Shown: in pieces, positions 1 through 9,931 of the stretch | Layout: every line of letters begins with the position of its first letter | Position numbering within the stretch: position 1 is the stretch's first letter | Source of the DNA: Photorhabdus akhurstii | GTDB taxonomy: Bacteria; Pseudomonadota; Gammaproteobacteria; Enterobacterales; Enterobacteriaceae | Length of the DNA stretch: 64,000 nucleotides | NCBI RefSeq assembly: GCF_018448925.1 | Contig: NZ_RCWE01000015.1 | Coordinates: 46,616 to 110,615, forward strand | Direction: 5' to 3' | Notes under the pieces: model-generated | Databases searched by the model: none | What the model saw: only the letters and a program-made list of their open reading frames with translations | Told to the model about the DNA's origin: nothing | Translations under genes and position numbers: made by a program

Positions 1-378
1 TTAAATATTTTATAAAATTCATATACGGAGTATTTTTTGTTAATCATTAATAATCATATTAACACTTAACCCTGCATTCTCATAATAGGCTAAAATAATT
101 TAACCCATATTATAAAATCGCAATTAATTTAATTATCAACACAAAAACATATAATTAAAAAATAAGAAAATCACACACCAATTTTTAATATTTCGATTAT
201 TTTATCAATATTGTATAAATAATCAAAACATTCATGAATAGGGTTGTGGATTAATTTAAAATCACCTAATGCTCCTAACCATTCACTTTCTCATAAGTGT
301 ATCTTCTGCTGAAAAAGGGAATTATTTTTATAGTTCTAAACAAGATAGGTTTCTATTTAAGTCTTCTTTTATTAGTCA
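1..378. other. AT-rich spacer upstream of kdp
   Basis: Very AT-rich sequence with no convincing gene. A 60-codon frame that runs into the kdpF start region has no ribosome binding site or family resemblance and overlaps the kdp promoter, so it was not called. Nothing else could be recognised. Confidence 0.6.
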
Positions 379-402
379 TTTTTACACTTTTTTTACACAT
401 CC
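379..402 (+). promoter_or_regulatory. KdpE operator of the kdp operon
   Basis: A T-rich block with two TTTACAC-like half repeats (TTTTTACAC then TTTTTTTACAC) lies about 75 bp before kdpF. The E. coli KdpE binding site, as I recall it, has the same arrangement of TTTATAC followed by a T run and TTACAC. It should be the site where phosphorylated KdpE activates kdpFABCDE under K+ limitation. The match is by eye. Confidence 0.7.
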
Positions 403-475
403 ACTCACTCTTTTATCAGCATCTTTGCATCCCCTTCCCTAATCTTTATCCATCCAAGTTTTCAGGAGATAAGCA

Positions 476-565
476 ATGAGCATATCCTGCATTTCCGGCG
501 TGTTATTAGTAGCCCTGTTACTAGTTTATCTGATTTATGCGCTACTTCATGCGGAGGATTTTTAA
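476..565 (+). CDS. kdpF: K+-transporting ATPase small subunit KdpF
   Basis: KdpF is the 29-residue single-span membrane peptide that stabilises the KdpABC complex. The frame starts at ATG 476, is preceded by AGGAGAT, and encodes one hydrophobic helix (about residues 8-25) that ends in HAEDF. Its stop codon directly abuts the kdpA ATG, the arrangement seen in other kdp operons. The length matches the E. coli protein. It is easily missed by gene finders because it is so short. Confidence 0.9.
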   Translation: MSISCISGVLLVALLLVYLIYALLHAEDF

Positions 566-2272
566 ATGGCAGCATCCGCTTTTTTATTGATCACCAGTTT
601 CTTATTGATTTTGATGTTACTGGCAAAGCCACTCGGAAATGTTATCGCCAATATGATCGACGGTAATATTCCGCGCGGGCTGACTAAAGCAGAGTCAAGC
701 CTTTGGCGTTGCTGTGGCTTACAAAAACCTGGCGGTACCGTCAAAGAGATGAACTGGTGGCAATACGCATTAGCTATCATTATCTTTAATCTGACCGGAC
801 TACTGCTGCTATTCACGCTTTTAATCACACAACACGCCCTTCCCCTTAATCCTGAACATTTCCCCGGACTCAAATGGGATCTGGCGCTGAATACAGCAGT
901 CAGCTTTATCACCAATACCGATTGGCAGTCATACAGTGGAGAAAACACCCTCAGCTACTTTAGCCAGATGACAGGTCTAACGGTGCAGAACTTTCTTTCT
1001 GCGGCGACCGGTATTGCCGTGGCATTTGCGCTGATACGCGCATTTTCCCGTCATGGCGTCAAAACCGTAGGCAACGCCTGGGTTGATATCACACGTATCA
1101 CACTTTATCTGCTATTACCGCTGTCTATAGTTATCACGCTCGTTTTTGTCAGTCAGGGAGTGATTCAGAATTTCGAACCGTATCAATTAGCTCATACCAT
1201 TGAAGGCCAACAGCAATTAATTCCGATGGGTCCCGTCGCCTCGCAGGAAGCCATCAAATTATTGGGAACCAATGGTGGTGGATTCTTTGATGCTAATTCA
1301 TCACACCCCTTTGAAAATCCAACCGCTATCAGCAATTTCGTTCAGATACTCTCTATCTTCTTGATCCCTTGCGCACTCTGCTTTGCTTTTGGGCAAGTGG
1401 TTGGCGATAACCGTCAAGGGCACGCTCTATTGTGGGCAATGAGTATCATCTTTGTCATTGCCACCGTAGGAGTCATGTATGCCGAACTGAAAGGGAATCC
1501 CCATTTCAGCCTGTTAGGCGCCAACAGTAATATCAATATGGAAGGTAAAGAGAATCGCTTTGGCATCCTCGCAACCTCAATCTATGCCGTAGTCACAACC
1601 GCCGCTTCCTGTGGGGCAGTCAATGCTATGCATGACTCTTTCACTGCGCTTGGCGGCATGATCCCAATGTGGTTGATACAAATTGGCGAAGTTGTGTTTG
1701 GCGGTGTCGGTTCTGGTTTATACGGTATGTTACTGTTCGTTCTGCTGACCGTTTTTATCGCCGGTTTAATGATAGGCCGCGCCCCTGAATATCTCGGTAA
1801 AAAAATCGAAGTATTCGAGATAAAAATGGTGGCGCTGGCGATTTTGGTTACTCCTACACTGGCTCTTTTAGGTACAGCGCTTGCCATCTCCACCGCCAGT
1901 GGACGTGCCGGTATTTTGAACCCTGGCGCTCATGGTTTCAGTGAAGCGCTCTATGCCCTCTCCTCCGCTGCCAACAATAATGGCAGTGCTTTCGCCGGCC
2001 TCAATGCCAACAGTATGTTTTATAACCTATTGCTAACCATCATCCTGTTTTTGGGCCGCTTTGGCATGATCCTGCCAGTACTTGCTATTGCCGGTTCTTT
2101 GGTCGTAAAAAAACGCCAGCCTGCCAGCAACGGTACACTTCCCACCTACAGCACACTGTTTATCAGTCTATTGATTTTGACCATCATGCTAATCGGTGCC
2201 TTGACTTTTATTCCGGCTCTGATCCTTGGCCCGGTAATTGAACATTTACAAACTTGGCTAATGGCCCGATAA
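566..2272 (+). CDS. kdpA: K+-transporting ATPase channel subunit KdpA
   Basis: KdpA is the K+-selective, channel-like subunit of the KdpFABC pump in the inner membrane; it belongs to the superfamily of K+ transporters. The 568-residue product is polytopic, with about ten hydrophobic helices, and contains the selectivity-filter segments expected of the family, including [12 protein letters not shown] (about residue 232) and [11 protein letters not shown] further on. E. coli KdpA is 557 residues. The start follows the kdpF stop without a gap, and kdpB starts 21 bp downstream, so the genes are co-transcribed and probably translationally coupled. Induction by low K+ through KdpDE is inferred from the upstream operator. 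Confidence 0.98.
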   Translation: MAASAFLLITSFLLILMLLAKPLGNVIANMIDGNIPRGLTKAESSLWRCCGLQKPGGTVKEMNWWQYALAIIIFNLTGLLLLFTLLITQHALPLNPEHFPGLKWDLALNTAVSFITNTDWQSYSGENTLSYFSQMTGLTVQNFLSAATGIAVAFALIRAFSRHGVKTVGNAWVDITRITLYLLLPLSIVITLVFVSQGVIQNFEPYQLAHTIEGQQQLIPMGPVASQEAIKLLGTNGGGFFDANSSHPFENPTAISNFVQILSIFLIPCALCFAFGQVVGDNRQGHALLWAMSIIFVIATVGVMYAELKGNPHFSLLGANSNINMEGKENRFGILATSIYAVVTTAASCGAVNAMHDSFTALGGMIPMWLIQIGEVVFGGVGSGLYGMLLFVLLTVFIAGLMIGRAPEYLGKKIEVFEIKMVALAILVTPTLALLGTALAISTASGRAGILNPGAHGFSEALYALSSAANNNGSAFAGLNANSMFYNLLLTIILFLGRFGMILPVLAIAGSLVVKKRQPASNGTLPTYSTLFISLLILTIMLIGALTFIPALILGPVIEHLQTWLMAR

Positions 2273-2293
2273 GAGCCTAAAGAGAGGAATACC

Positions 2294-4360
2294 ATGACCA
2301 ACAAGCAACAGACATTATTCGAGCCTGCTTTGATTCGTAATGCCCTGATTGATTCAGTCAAAAAATGTCATCCGGCCGCACAATGGCGTAACCCAGTGAT
2401 GTTTGTCGTCTATCTAGGCAGTGGGTTAACCACCATTTTATGGATTGCCATGTTAGCAGGTCAATTCAAGGGAAATACGTTGTTCACCGGTAGCATCGCC
2501 TTATGGCTGTGGTTTACTGTGCTATTCGCCAACTTTGCCGAAGCACTGGCAGAAGGGAGAAGCAAAGCTCAAGCCGCCAGTCTCAAAGGAGTAAGAAAAA
2601 CCAGTTGGGCAACCAAACTCACCTCATCCAATCGTCATGCAGCCAGAGAGAAAGTCCCTTCTGACAGCCTTCGTAAAGGGGATATCGTCATTATTGAAGC
2701 CGGTGAAACTATCCCTTGCGATGGTGAAGTTATCGAAGGTGGCGCTTCTGTTGACGAAAGCGCAATCACCGGAGAATCTGCCCCAGTTATCCGCGAATCT
2801 GGCGGTGATTTTTCCTCTGTAACCGGCGGCACGCATGTGCTATCTGACTGGCTGGTGGTCGAATGTTCGGTTAATCCCGGTGAAACTTTTCTTGACCGCA
2901 TGATTTCAATGGTAGAAGGGGCTAAACGTCGTAAAACCCCAAACGAGATCGCACTGACTATCCTGTTGACGGCTCTGACAATCATCTTTCTATTGGTGTG
3001 TGTCACTCTGCTGCCCTTTTCAATATTCAGCGTGGAAGCTAACCAATCTGGTCAACCTATCACTGTCACGGTATTGATAGCGTTATTAGTCTGTCTTATT
3101 CCTACCACCATTGGTGGTTTACTTTCTGCAATTGGTGTCGCAGGCATGAGCCGCATGCTAGGCGCGAATGTTATCGCCACCAGCGGACGAGCCGTTGAAG
3201 CCGCGGGTGATGTGGATGTATTACTACTGGATAAAACCGGTACCATCACCTTGGGAAATCGCCAAGCCTCTCAGTTTCTGCCCGTGCCCGGCATAACAGA
3301 ACAGCAGTTGGCGGATGCCGCCCAACTCTCTTCTTTAGCCGATGAAACACCAGAAGGCCGCAGCATTGTTATTCTGGCAAAACAGCGATTCAATTTGCGT
3401 GAACGTGATCTGCGCTCCCTGAACGCAACTTTCGTGCCGTTCTCCGCCATGACGCGAATGAGTGGCGTTAATGTGGAAAACCGCATGATCCGCAAAGGCG
3501 CTGTCGATGCGATCCGCCGCCATATCGAAGTCAATCACGGAAAATTCCCAGAAGCCGTGGAAATTTTGGTACAGACAGTGGCACGTAAAGGAGGCACCCC
3601 GCTGGTTGTCGCAGAAAATCAACAGGTACTGGGAGTCGTCGCGCTAAAAGATATCATAAAAGGCGGTATTAAAGAGCGATTCAGTGAAATGCGCCGTATG
3701 GGAATCAAGACCGTTATGATTACCGGCGATAACCGTCTGACCGCGGCTGCGATTGCCGCAGAAGCCGGAGTCGATGACTTTCTGGCGGAAGCCACCCCCG
3801 AAGCCAAACTAGCCCTAATCCGCCAATATCAATCCGAAGGCCGTCTGGTCGCCATGACCGGTGATGGCACTAATGATGCCCCTGCACTTGCTCAGGCCGA
3901 TGTTGCCGTTGCTATGAATTCAGGCACTCAGGCAGCTAAAGAAGCCGGCAATATGGTGGATCTGGATTCCAACCCAACCAAACTGATTGAAGTTGTCCAT
4001 ATTGGTAAACAGATGTTGATGACACGTGGCTCTCTGACCACATTCAGTATCGCCAATGATATCGCCAAATATTTCGCCATTATCCCGGCGGCGTTTGCCG
4101 TCACTTATCCACAATTAAATATCTTGAATATCATGCACCTGCATTCGCCCACTTCGGCGGTTTTATCGACAGTTATCTTTAACGCACTGATTATTGTTTT
4201 CCTGATCCCATTGGCTCTCAAAGGCGTGAGCTACCGACCAATGAATGCCTTGTCGCTTTTACGTCGCAACTTGTGGATTTATGGTCTGGGTGGTCTGATA
4301 GCGCCTTTCATCGGCATCAAACTAATAGATATGTTGCTCACTTTGCTGATACTTAAATAA
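2294..4360 (+). CDS. kdpB: K+-transporting P-type ATPase KdpB
   Basis: KdpB is the catalytic P-type ATPase subunit that energises K+ import by KdpA. The phosphorylation motif [10 protein letters not shown] places the acylphosphate aspartate at residue 313. The actuator-domain loop ([12 protein letters not shown]) and the hinge motif ([12 protein letters not shown]) are intact, and hydrophobic helices sit at the expected N-terminal, central and C-terminal positions. The length of 688 residues is typical (E. coli 682). An AGAGAGG ribosome binding site precedes the ATG. kdpC follows almost directly. No defects are seen. Confidence 0.98.
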   Translation: MTNKQQTLFEPALIRNALIDSVKKCHPAAQWRNPVMFVVYLGSGLTTILWIAMLAGQFKGNTLFTGSIALWLWFTVLFANFAEALAEGRSKAQAASLKGVRKTSWATKLTSSNRHAAREKVPSDSLRKGDIVIIEAGETIPCDGEVIEGGASVDESAITGESAPVIRESGGDFSSVTGGTHVLSDWLVVECSVNPGETFLDRMISMVEGAKRRKTPNEIALTILLTALTIIFLLVCVTLLPFSIFSVEANQSGQPITVTVLIALLVCLIPTTIGGLLSAIGVAGMSRMLGANVIATSGRAVEAAGDVDVLLLDKTGTITLGNRQASQFLPVPGITEQQLADAAQLSSLADETPEGRSIVILAKQRFNLRERDLRSLNATFVPFSAMTRMSGVNVENRMIRKGAVDAIRRHIEVNHGKFPEAVEILVQTVARKGGTPLVVAENQQVLGVVALKDIIKGGIKERFSEMRRMGIKTVMITGDNRLTAAAIAAEAGVDDFLAEATPEAKLALIRQYQSEGRLVAMTGDGTNDAPALAQADVAVAMNSGTQAAKEAGNMVDLDSNPTKLIEVVHIGKQMLMTRGSLTTFSIANDIAKYFAIIPAAFAVTYPQLNILNIMHLHSPTSAVLSTVIFNALIIVFLIPLALKGVSYRPMNALSLLRRNLWIYGLGGLIAPFIGIKLIDMLLTLLILK

Positions 4361-4371
4361 AGGTGATGAAA

Positions 4372-4959
4372 ATGATTTGGTTACGTTCTTCTGTTGTGTT
4401 GTTGATATTTCTGACACTGATTACCGGCGTAGCTTATCCATTGCTGGCAACAGGTTTGTCAGAACTGATGTTCCCTTATCAAGCACAAGGCTCTATGGTA
4501 AAACAAGAGGGTCGAACCGTTGGCTCTGAACTGATTGGTCAACCCTTCACTAAAGCGACCTATTTTCAGGGACGTCCTTCTGCTACCGTAGATTATCCCT
4601 ATAACGCTCTGGCCTCTGGCGGCAGCAATTTAGCGCCCTCCAACCCGATATTAGATGATGAAATTAAACGCAGAGTTAAGCAACTGCGTCAATTTAACCG
4701 CCAACCAGACATTCCTGTACCGGTTGATCTGGTCACCGCATCCAGTAGCGGCCTCGATCCTCACATTTCACCCGCCGCCGCTGACTTCCAAGCACAGAGA
4801 GTCGCTGATGCCCGCCATTTACCGGTTAAAGTAGTAAAACAATTAATCAGGGATAATATTGAGCCGCCTCCATCGGAATTCCTCGGTGAGCCAGTGATTA
4901 ATGTGTTAAAACTTAATCTTGCCCTTGATAATTTGCACAAGAAAAAACAGAAAGGCTGA
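4372..4959 (+). CDS. kdpC: K+-transporting ATPase subunit KdpC
   Basis: KdpC is a membrane-anchored accessory subunit that raises the ATP affinity of KdpB. It has one N-terminal membrane helix, then a periplasmic domain with the family motifs [20 protein letters not shown] and [14 protein letters not shown], ending in the conserved [12 protein letters not shown]. Three starts are possible: GTG 4363, ATG 4366 and ATG 4372. I chose 4372 because GGTGA lies five bases before it, whereas the others sit on top of the ribosome binding site. The stop is two bases before the kdpD ATG. Confidence 0.95.
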   Translation: MIWLRSSVVLLIFLTLITGVAYPLLATGLSELMFPYQAQGSMVKQEGRTVGSELIGQPFTKATYFQGRPSATVDYPYNALASGGSNLAPSNPILDDEIKRRVKQLRQFNRQPDIPVPVDLVTASSSGLDPHISPAAADFQAQRVADARHLPVKVVKQLIRDNIEPPPSEFLGEPVINVLKLNLALDNLHKKKQKG

Positions 4960-4961
4960 AT

Positions 4962-7655
4962 ATGGATCAACACGAACCACAGCGCCCTAACCCGGATGAA
5001 TTACTGACACTGGTTAACGAGAAACAGCGCGGTAAATTAAAAATATTTTTCGGGGCCTGCGCCGGTGTGGGAAAAACCTACGCCATGTTGCAGGAAGCGC
5101 AAAGATTGCGTTCTCAGGGGCTGGATGTGGTTATCGGCGTAGTCGAAACCCATGAGCGGCAAGGAACTGCCGCTTTACTTAATGGTCTGCCACAACTGCC
5201 ACTTAAACAGATCCACTACCGACGGCGCAGAACCACCGCCTTTGATCTTGATGCCGCCATTGCCCGTCACCCGGCCATCATTTTGATGGATGAGTTGGCA
5301 TTCAGTAATCCCCACACCAGCCGTCATCCCAAACGCTGGCAGGACGTTGAAGAATTGCTTGAGGCTGGCATAGATGTACTGACCACCATCAACGTTCAGC
5401 ATCTGGAAAGCCTTAATGACGTTGTGGGTGATATTACGGGTATCCGGGTCAGGGAAACTATCCCGGATCACATCTTTGATCAGGCGAATGAAATTGTCTT
5501 AGTTGATCTGCCTCCAGATGATCTGCGCCAGCGGCTCCATGAAGGTAAGGTATATATTCCTAGCCAAGCAGAACGTGCCATCGAAAATTTTTTTCGCAAA
5601 GGTAATTTGATTGCATTGCGGGAGCTCGCTTTACGCCGGACGGCTGATCGCGTTGATGATCAAATGCGTGCTTTCCGCGACACACAAGGGCCTGAACCGG
5701 TCTGGCATACCCGTGATAACCTCCTACTGTGCATTGGTAACAACTCAGGTAATGAGAAGCTTATCCGCACTGCCGCTCGCCTTGCGGCCCGATTAGGCTG
5801 TATCTGGCATGCCATCTATGTTGAAACTCCAAAACTGTACCAACTACCCGAAGGTAAACGGCGTACCATTTTAAAAGCACTTAGATTAGCGCATGAATTA
5901 GGGGCTGAAACCGCGACACTTTCCGATTCAAACAAAGAAAAAGCGGTATTACGTTATGCCAGAGAACATAACCTCGGCAAGATTCTGATAGGCCGTCGCT
6001 GTACCTCCAAACAGAAGCTATTTGGCTGGCAATGGCGTCCAGGTTTTGCTGACCGACTGGGAAAACTAGGGCCAGATTTGGATCTGGTCATTGTCGCATT
6101 AGAAGAACGCAGCCAATGGGATAAAGAGCATGACAACCGCCCTGTGAGTGAAAAATGGCGAGTACAGATTCAGGGCTGCTTAATCGCTATTGCGCTCTGT
6201 ACACTTATCACCCTGTTCTCCCGAACATTCTTGCTGACCCTTGATAAAGCCAATCTTGTCACACTTTATCTGCTTGGCGTCGTCATCATTGCGCTATTTT
6301 ACGGACGCCGACCATCAATCTTTGCCGCTTTTATTAATGTCATTAGTTTCGATATCTTCTTTGTACAGCCTCATTGGTCTCTTGCTGTTACCGATATGCA
6401 GTACCTGCTGACTTTTAGTGTCATGCTGATAGTGGGCGTCGTCGTTGGAAACCTCACTGCGGGAATGAGATATCAGGCGCGAATTGCCCGTTACCGCGAA
6501 CAGCGAACCCGCAATCTCTATGAAATGACCCGTGAACTGAGCCGAGCGCTGAATGAAGAAGATATTGCCCGCACCAGCTACCATTTTCTTACCAATAGTT
6601 TTCAGGCTAAAACCGGCCTCTTTTTACCCAACGACGATGGCAACTTATATCAATTGACGACAAATAATGGCGGTCATATGCTGATTGATGATGCCATTGC
6701 AAAATGGAGCTTTGATAAAAATCTGCCGGCCGGAGCGGGAACCGATACGCTACCTAGCGTACCTTACCAACTACAGCCTATTGCTACACCTTCTCAGACA
6801 CTGGCTGTATTGGCTATTGAGCCATCTTATTTGCGCCAGTTACTGATCCCTGAACAACAGCGATTGCTGCAAACATTTACCGGCCTCATCGCCAATGCCT
6901 TGGAAAGATTGCAACTCTCACGCCGGGCAGAATCCGCGAAGCTGGATACAGAGCGGGAACAGTTACGTAACTCGCTTCTGGCGGCTCTGTCTCATGATTT
7001 ACGCACGCCACTGACAGTCCTGTTCGGACAAGCGGAAATCCTGATGTTAGATTTATCTGCCGAAGGATCTCCACACACCAAACAGGTAAATCAGATCCGC
7101 CAACAAATTCTCAGCACTTCCCGTCTGGTTAATAACTTACTGGACATGGCGCGTATCCAATCGGGAGGAATTCAGCTCAATCTGGAATGGCAATCGCTGG
7201 AAGAGATCGTCGGCAGTACCTTACGTTCTTTGGAATATGCGCTCAACCGTCACCCAGTCGCGGTTTCCCTGCCATCTGATTTGCTGTTGCATTGTGATGC
7301 CAGTTTACTGGAGCGGGTATTTATCAACCTGTTGGAAAACGCAATCAAATATACCGATGATCAAACACCACTGGGCATCAAAGCGACAACAGAAAAAAAT
7401 CAGATTCATATTGAAGTTTGGGATGAAGGTAAAGGCATTCCCCCGGAACAAGAACAATTAATTTTCGATAAATTCTCCCGCGCTCGTAAAGAGTCTGCTA
7501 TTCCCGGAGTGGGCCTTGGATTGGCAATTTGCCGGGCAATTATTGAAATCCACCAAGGAAAGATTTGGGCGACCAATAACGAAAAAGGTGGAGCAAGTTT
7601 TCACTTTGTTCTACCGTTAGAGAAGCCACCTGAAATTATCACTGAGGAGATGTAA
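4962..7655 (+). CDS. kdpD: Sensor histidine kinase KdpD
   Basis: KdpD senses K+ limitation or turgor and phosphorylates KdpE. The 897 residues hold, in order: the N-terminal KdpD domain with a Walker A-like GACAGVGKT (31-39), a USP-like domain, four clustered membrane helices (about 395-500), a GAF-like region, and a HisKA/HATPase module. The phospho-acceptor is H678 in ALSHDLRTPL; the N box (LLENAIKYTDD) and G boxes (DEGKGIPP, GVGLGLAI) are present. The length matches E. coli (894). It is the fourth gene of the operon after kdpF, starting two bases after kdpC. All catalytic features appear intact. Confidence 0.98.
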   Translation: MDQHEPQRPNPDELLTLVNEKQRGKLKIFFGACAGVGKTYAMLQEAQRLRSQGLDVVIGVVETHERQGTAALLNGLPQLPLKQIHYRRRRTTAFDLDAAIARHPAIILMDELAFSNPHTSRHPKRWQDVEELLEAGIDVLTTINVQHLESLNDVVGDITGIRVRETIPDHIFDQANEIVLVDLPPDDLRQRLHEGKVYIPSQAERAIENFFRKGNLIALRELALRRTADRVDDQMRAFRDTQGPEPVWHTRDNLLLCIGNNSGNEKLIRTAARLAARLGCIWHAIYVETPKLYQLPEGKRRTILKALRLAHELGAETATLSDSNKEKAVLRYAREHNLGKILIGRRCTSKQKLFGWQWRPGFADRLGKLGPDLDLVIVALEERSQWDKEHDNRPVSEKWRVQIQGCLIAIALCTLITLFSRTFLLTLDKANLVTLYLLGVVIIALFYGRRPSIFAAFINVISFDIFFVQPHWSLAVTDMQYLLTFSVMLIVGVVVGNLTAGMRYQARIARYREQRTRNLYEMTRELSRALNEEDIARTSYHFLTNSFQAKTGLFLPNDDGNLYQLTTNNGGHMLIDDAIAKWSFDKNLPAGAGTDTLPSVPYQLQPIATPSQTLAVLAIEPSYLRQLLIPEQQRLLQTFTGLIANALERLQLSRRAESAKLDTEREQLRNSLLAALSHDLRTPLTVLFGQAEILMLDLSAEGSPHTKQVNQIRQQILSTSRLVNNLLDMARIQSGGIQLNLEWQSLEEIVGSTLRSLEYALNRHPVAVSLPSDLLLHCDASLLERVFINLLENAIKYTDDQTPLGIKATTEKNQIHIEVWDEGKGIPPEQEQLIFDKFSRARKESAIPGVGLGLAICRAIIEIHQGKIWATNNEKGGASFHFVLPLEKPPEIITEEM

Positions 7656-7657
7656 TT

Positions 7658-8344
7658 ATTACCAGTAATAACACCATTTTGATTATTGAAGATGAGAAAG
7701 AGATCCGACGCTTTGTCCGGTTAGCGTTGGAAGGTGAAGGCTATCGCGTATTTGACAGTGATACCCTGAAATGGGGCCTGATTGAAGCGGGAACCCGTAA
7801 ACCTGACTTAATTATTCTTGATTTGGGCTTGCCGGATGGTGACGGTATTAATTTGATCCGTGATCTGCGCCAATGGAGCTCAATACCCGTTATTGTTCTC
7901 TCTGCCCGTGATAAAGAAGCGGATAAAGTTGCGGCCTTGGATGTCGGCGCTGATGACTATCTGAGTAAACCCTTTGGCATCAGTGAACTATTGGCAAGAG
8001 TCCGGGTTGCTTTACGTCGTTTTGCCAGAACCAATAAAGAAGAATCGATCGTTCATTTTTCTGATGTCGTTGTCGATCTGGTTAACCGCCGAATCACCAA
8101 AAACGATGAAGAACTACATCTCACTCCAATTGAATTCCGATTGTTAGGTGAATTATTGGCAAATAGCGGCAAAGTACTCACCCAACGCCAATTACTCAAC
8201 CAGGTCTGGGGCCCTAATTATGTTGAACACAACCATTATTTACGGATTTATATGGGGCATTTACGACAAAAATTAGAAACCGACCCAACCAGACCAAAAC
8301 ATTTATTAACTGAAACCGGCATTGGCTATCGGTTTATGCCTTAA
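7658..8344 (+). CDS. kdpE: Response regulator KdpE (probable ATT start)
   Basis: KdpE is the OmpR/PhoB-type regulator that activates kdp. Visible features are the receiver acidic pair in IIEDE, the phospho-acceptor aspartate in LIILDLGLPDGDG, the K of SKPFG, and a C-terminal winged helix ending in LTETGIGYRFMP. No ATG, GTG or well-placed TTG exists at the N-terminus. The first TTG (7679) has no ribosome binding site and would remove part of the first beta strand. ATT 7658 lies eight bases after GGAG and gives an MTSNNTILIIEDE start that aligns with E. coli MTNVLIVEDE. A rare ATT start is therefore the best reading; ATT 7655 is also possible. Confidence 0.9.
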   Translation: MTSNNTILIIEDEKEIRRFVRLALEGEGYRVFDSDTLKWGLIEAGTRKPDLIILDLGLPDGDGINLIRDLRQWSSIPVIVLSARDKEADKVAALDVGADDYLSKPFGISELLARVRVALRRFARTNKEESIVHFSDVVVDLVNRRITKNDEELHLTPIEFRLLGELLANSGKVLTQRQLLNQVWGPNYVEHNHYLRIYMGHLRQKLETDPTRPKHLLTETGIGYRFMP

Positions 8345-8409
8345 TGCCTGAAACACAAATCGAATCTCTTCATGTCTCAGGCAATTAACATCTCTCAGCA
8401 AAACTTAGC

Positions 8410-9222
8410 TTATTTCACCTGACACACATGTTCAGATAAATAATAAGCGACAGACTCTTCGCAACAAGAACCAATAATATCGGCACCCGGAAGCGCTTGT
8501 TTAACCCTATCCTGTGCCGTGCCCATGATGACCCCTTTAGCGGCGGTTGAAAGCATTTCTACATCATTCATACCATCGCCAAACGCAATAGTTTGATTGA
8601 TTGGGACTCTAAGAAACTCAGCTAACTGAATTAAAGCCTGCCCCTTCGAAACACCACTACCCATTACCTCCAGACACCAAGGAAATGAGAAAGCGACACT
8701 GACATTATCAGAAAAGAGATCAATTAAATGACGTTCTAATTTAACCAACGCATCATGATCTCTCTTCTTGTGAATGAAAAAGATTTTCTCAACCGCATCA
8801 CAAGGCATTTCATCAGCCTGTCTAACTACAGGATTAAAATTATCATTCTGATTAAAATCACTGAAACTATGGTGTAGCTCACTGGTTAACCATTGGGAAC
8901 CACAATACATATTAATCACTAAATCCTGATCCGCCTGAGTTTCCTCAATCACTCTTTTTACTACATCACCCGGTAGATATTGTTTGATATCCAATTTCTT
9001 ACAGGCACTGGTCAATCTGGCGCCATTAGACGTAATCAGATGTACAGGTATACCAAAGTCACCAATAATAGCATTAACATCAGCATGATGCCTGCCGGTG
9101 GCAAATACGATCTGCTTACCTTTATTTGACAAATTAGTCAACACCTGATGGGTAAATCTACCTATCGTATCCCCGTGAAGTAATAGAGTTCCATCAAGAT
9201 CTGTAGCAATAAGATTATACAT
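8410..9222 (-). CDS. Cof-type HAD-family phosphatase (accessory operon gene 6)
   Basis: This is a haloacid dehalogenase-superfamily phosphatase of the Cof/YbiV-like type. Motif I is DLDGT with nucleophile D8 and acid D10; motif IV is GDGMNDVEML near the C-terminus; a C2-type cap domain lies between. The ATG at 9222 was preferred over an upstream ATG because GGGAAG precedes it and the family usually starts close to motif I. It is the last gene of the leftward operon, 34 bp after the formyltransferase. In the proposed pathway it could remove a phosphate or act on a nucleotide intermediate; Cof-type enzymes are broad-specificity sugar-phosphate or nucleotide phosphatases, so the substrate is unknown. 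Confidence 0.85.
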   Translation of the reverse strand: MYNLIATDLDGTLLLHGDTIGRFTHQVLTNLSNKGKQIVFATGRHHADVNAIIGDFGIPVHLITSNGARLTSACKKLDIKQYLPGDVVKRVIEETQADQDLVINMYCGSQWLTSELHHSFSDFNQNDNFNPVVRQADEMPCDAVEKIFFIHKKRDHDALVKLERHLIDLFSDNVSVAFSFPWCLEVMGSGVSKGQALIQLAEFLRVPINQTIAFGDGMNDVEMLSTAAKGVIMGTAQDRVKQALPGADIIGSCCEESVAYYLSEHVCQVK

Positions 9223-9256
9223 AAGCGCTTCCCGGTACATTAAGAGCAGTTATCAT

Positions 9257-9931
9257 CTAAGCTTTATTAAGCAATTCGAGCGATGCCTGCTTGGTAAATG
9301 TCATCCTTTCTTCCAGACTATGATTATCCTTTTCATAATAAATTGTTGCCTCTGCATTAACCTGAGGTCTTGGAGTTATTTTTTCCAATATTGGCATCGT
9401 GTCAAGGAATAATTTTCTGGAATAGTTAATAGCCCTTGTATAAGTATCAATAACCTCTTCAAATTCAGGGTAAATAGAAAATGAGATCTGATTGACAATT
9501 GGCCCCGCGTCAATACCTTCATTAATTTCATGGATCGTCACACCGTGGGACTGTTCTCCATTTTTTAAAGCCCAGTTTACCGGCCTTACGCCGCGATATT
9601 TAGGCAAATAGGACAAATGAATATTCAAGATTCTCTTACAAGAATTAACGAATTTTAACGGTAATATCCGCTTATGAAACACGACAAAGCATAAATCGCA
9701 AGTGAAATCACCGCTTTCATAGCCGGGCAGATTCTCAACTTTATTATCCTCAATAACAGAAATATTATTTTGATAACAGAATTCGATTAATGTCTGATCA
9801 GTACTCACAGGTTCGAATTTATCTGCCACCACGTGCGATATTTTATACTCTTTATGATTTAAGAAATACTGACAAATGAAAATTGCCAATTCTCCTTTAC
9901 CACAAATTACCACTGTTTTTGGATGGCTCAT
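9257..9931 (-). CDS. Formyltransferase-fold enzyme (accessory operon gene 5)
   Basis: This 224-residue protein has the fold and catalytic triad of 10-formyltetrahydrofolate-dependent formyltransferases. N103 and H105 lie in LNIHLSYLPKYRG, and D141 lies in EGIDAGPIV, nearly the positions of the triad in methionyl-tRNA formyltransferase. It lacks the C-terminal tRNA-binding domain of Fmt, so the acceptor is probably a small amine or hydroxylamine, as in sugar N-formyltransferases or PvdF-type enzymes. The start ATG overlaps the stop of the upstream gene as ATGA and has a GAGG seven bases before it, which indicates translational coupling. In context it is the candidate N-formylation step; the substrate is inferred. 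Confidence 0.85.
   Translation of the reverse strand: MSHPKTVVICGKGELAIFICQYFLNHKEYKISHVVADKFEPVSTDQTLIEFCYQNNISVIEDNKVENLPGYESGDFTCDLCFVVFHKRILPLKFVNSCKRILNIHLSYLPKYRGVRPVNWALKNGEQSHGVTIHEINEGIDAGPIVNQISFSIYPEFEEVIDTYTRAINYSRKLFLDTMPILEKITPRPQVNAEATIYYEKDNHSLEERMTFTKQASLELLNKA

Noticed and set aside
297-479. A 60-codon frame upstream of kdpF
   Set aside because: It covers the KdpE operator and promoter, has no ribosome binding site and ends overlapping kdpF. It is likely chance coding in AT-rich DNA.
8345-8383. TGCCTGA/TCAGGCA inverted repeat after kdpE as a terminator
   Set aside because: The stem is only 7 bp with a 25-nt loop and no T tract; too weak to list.
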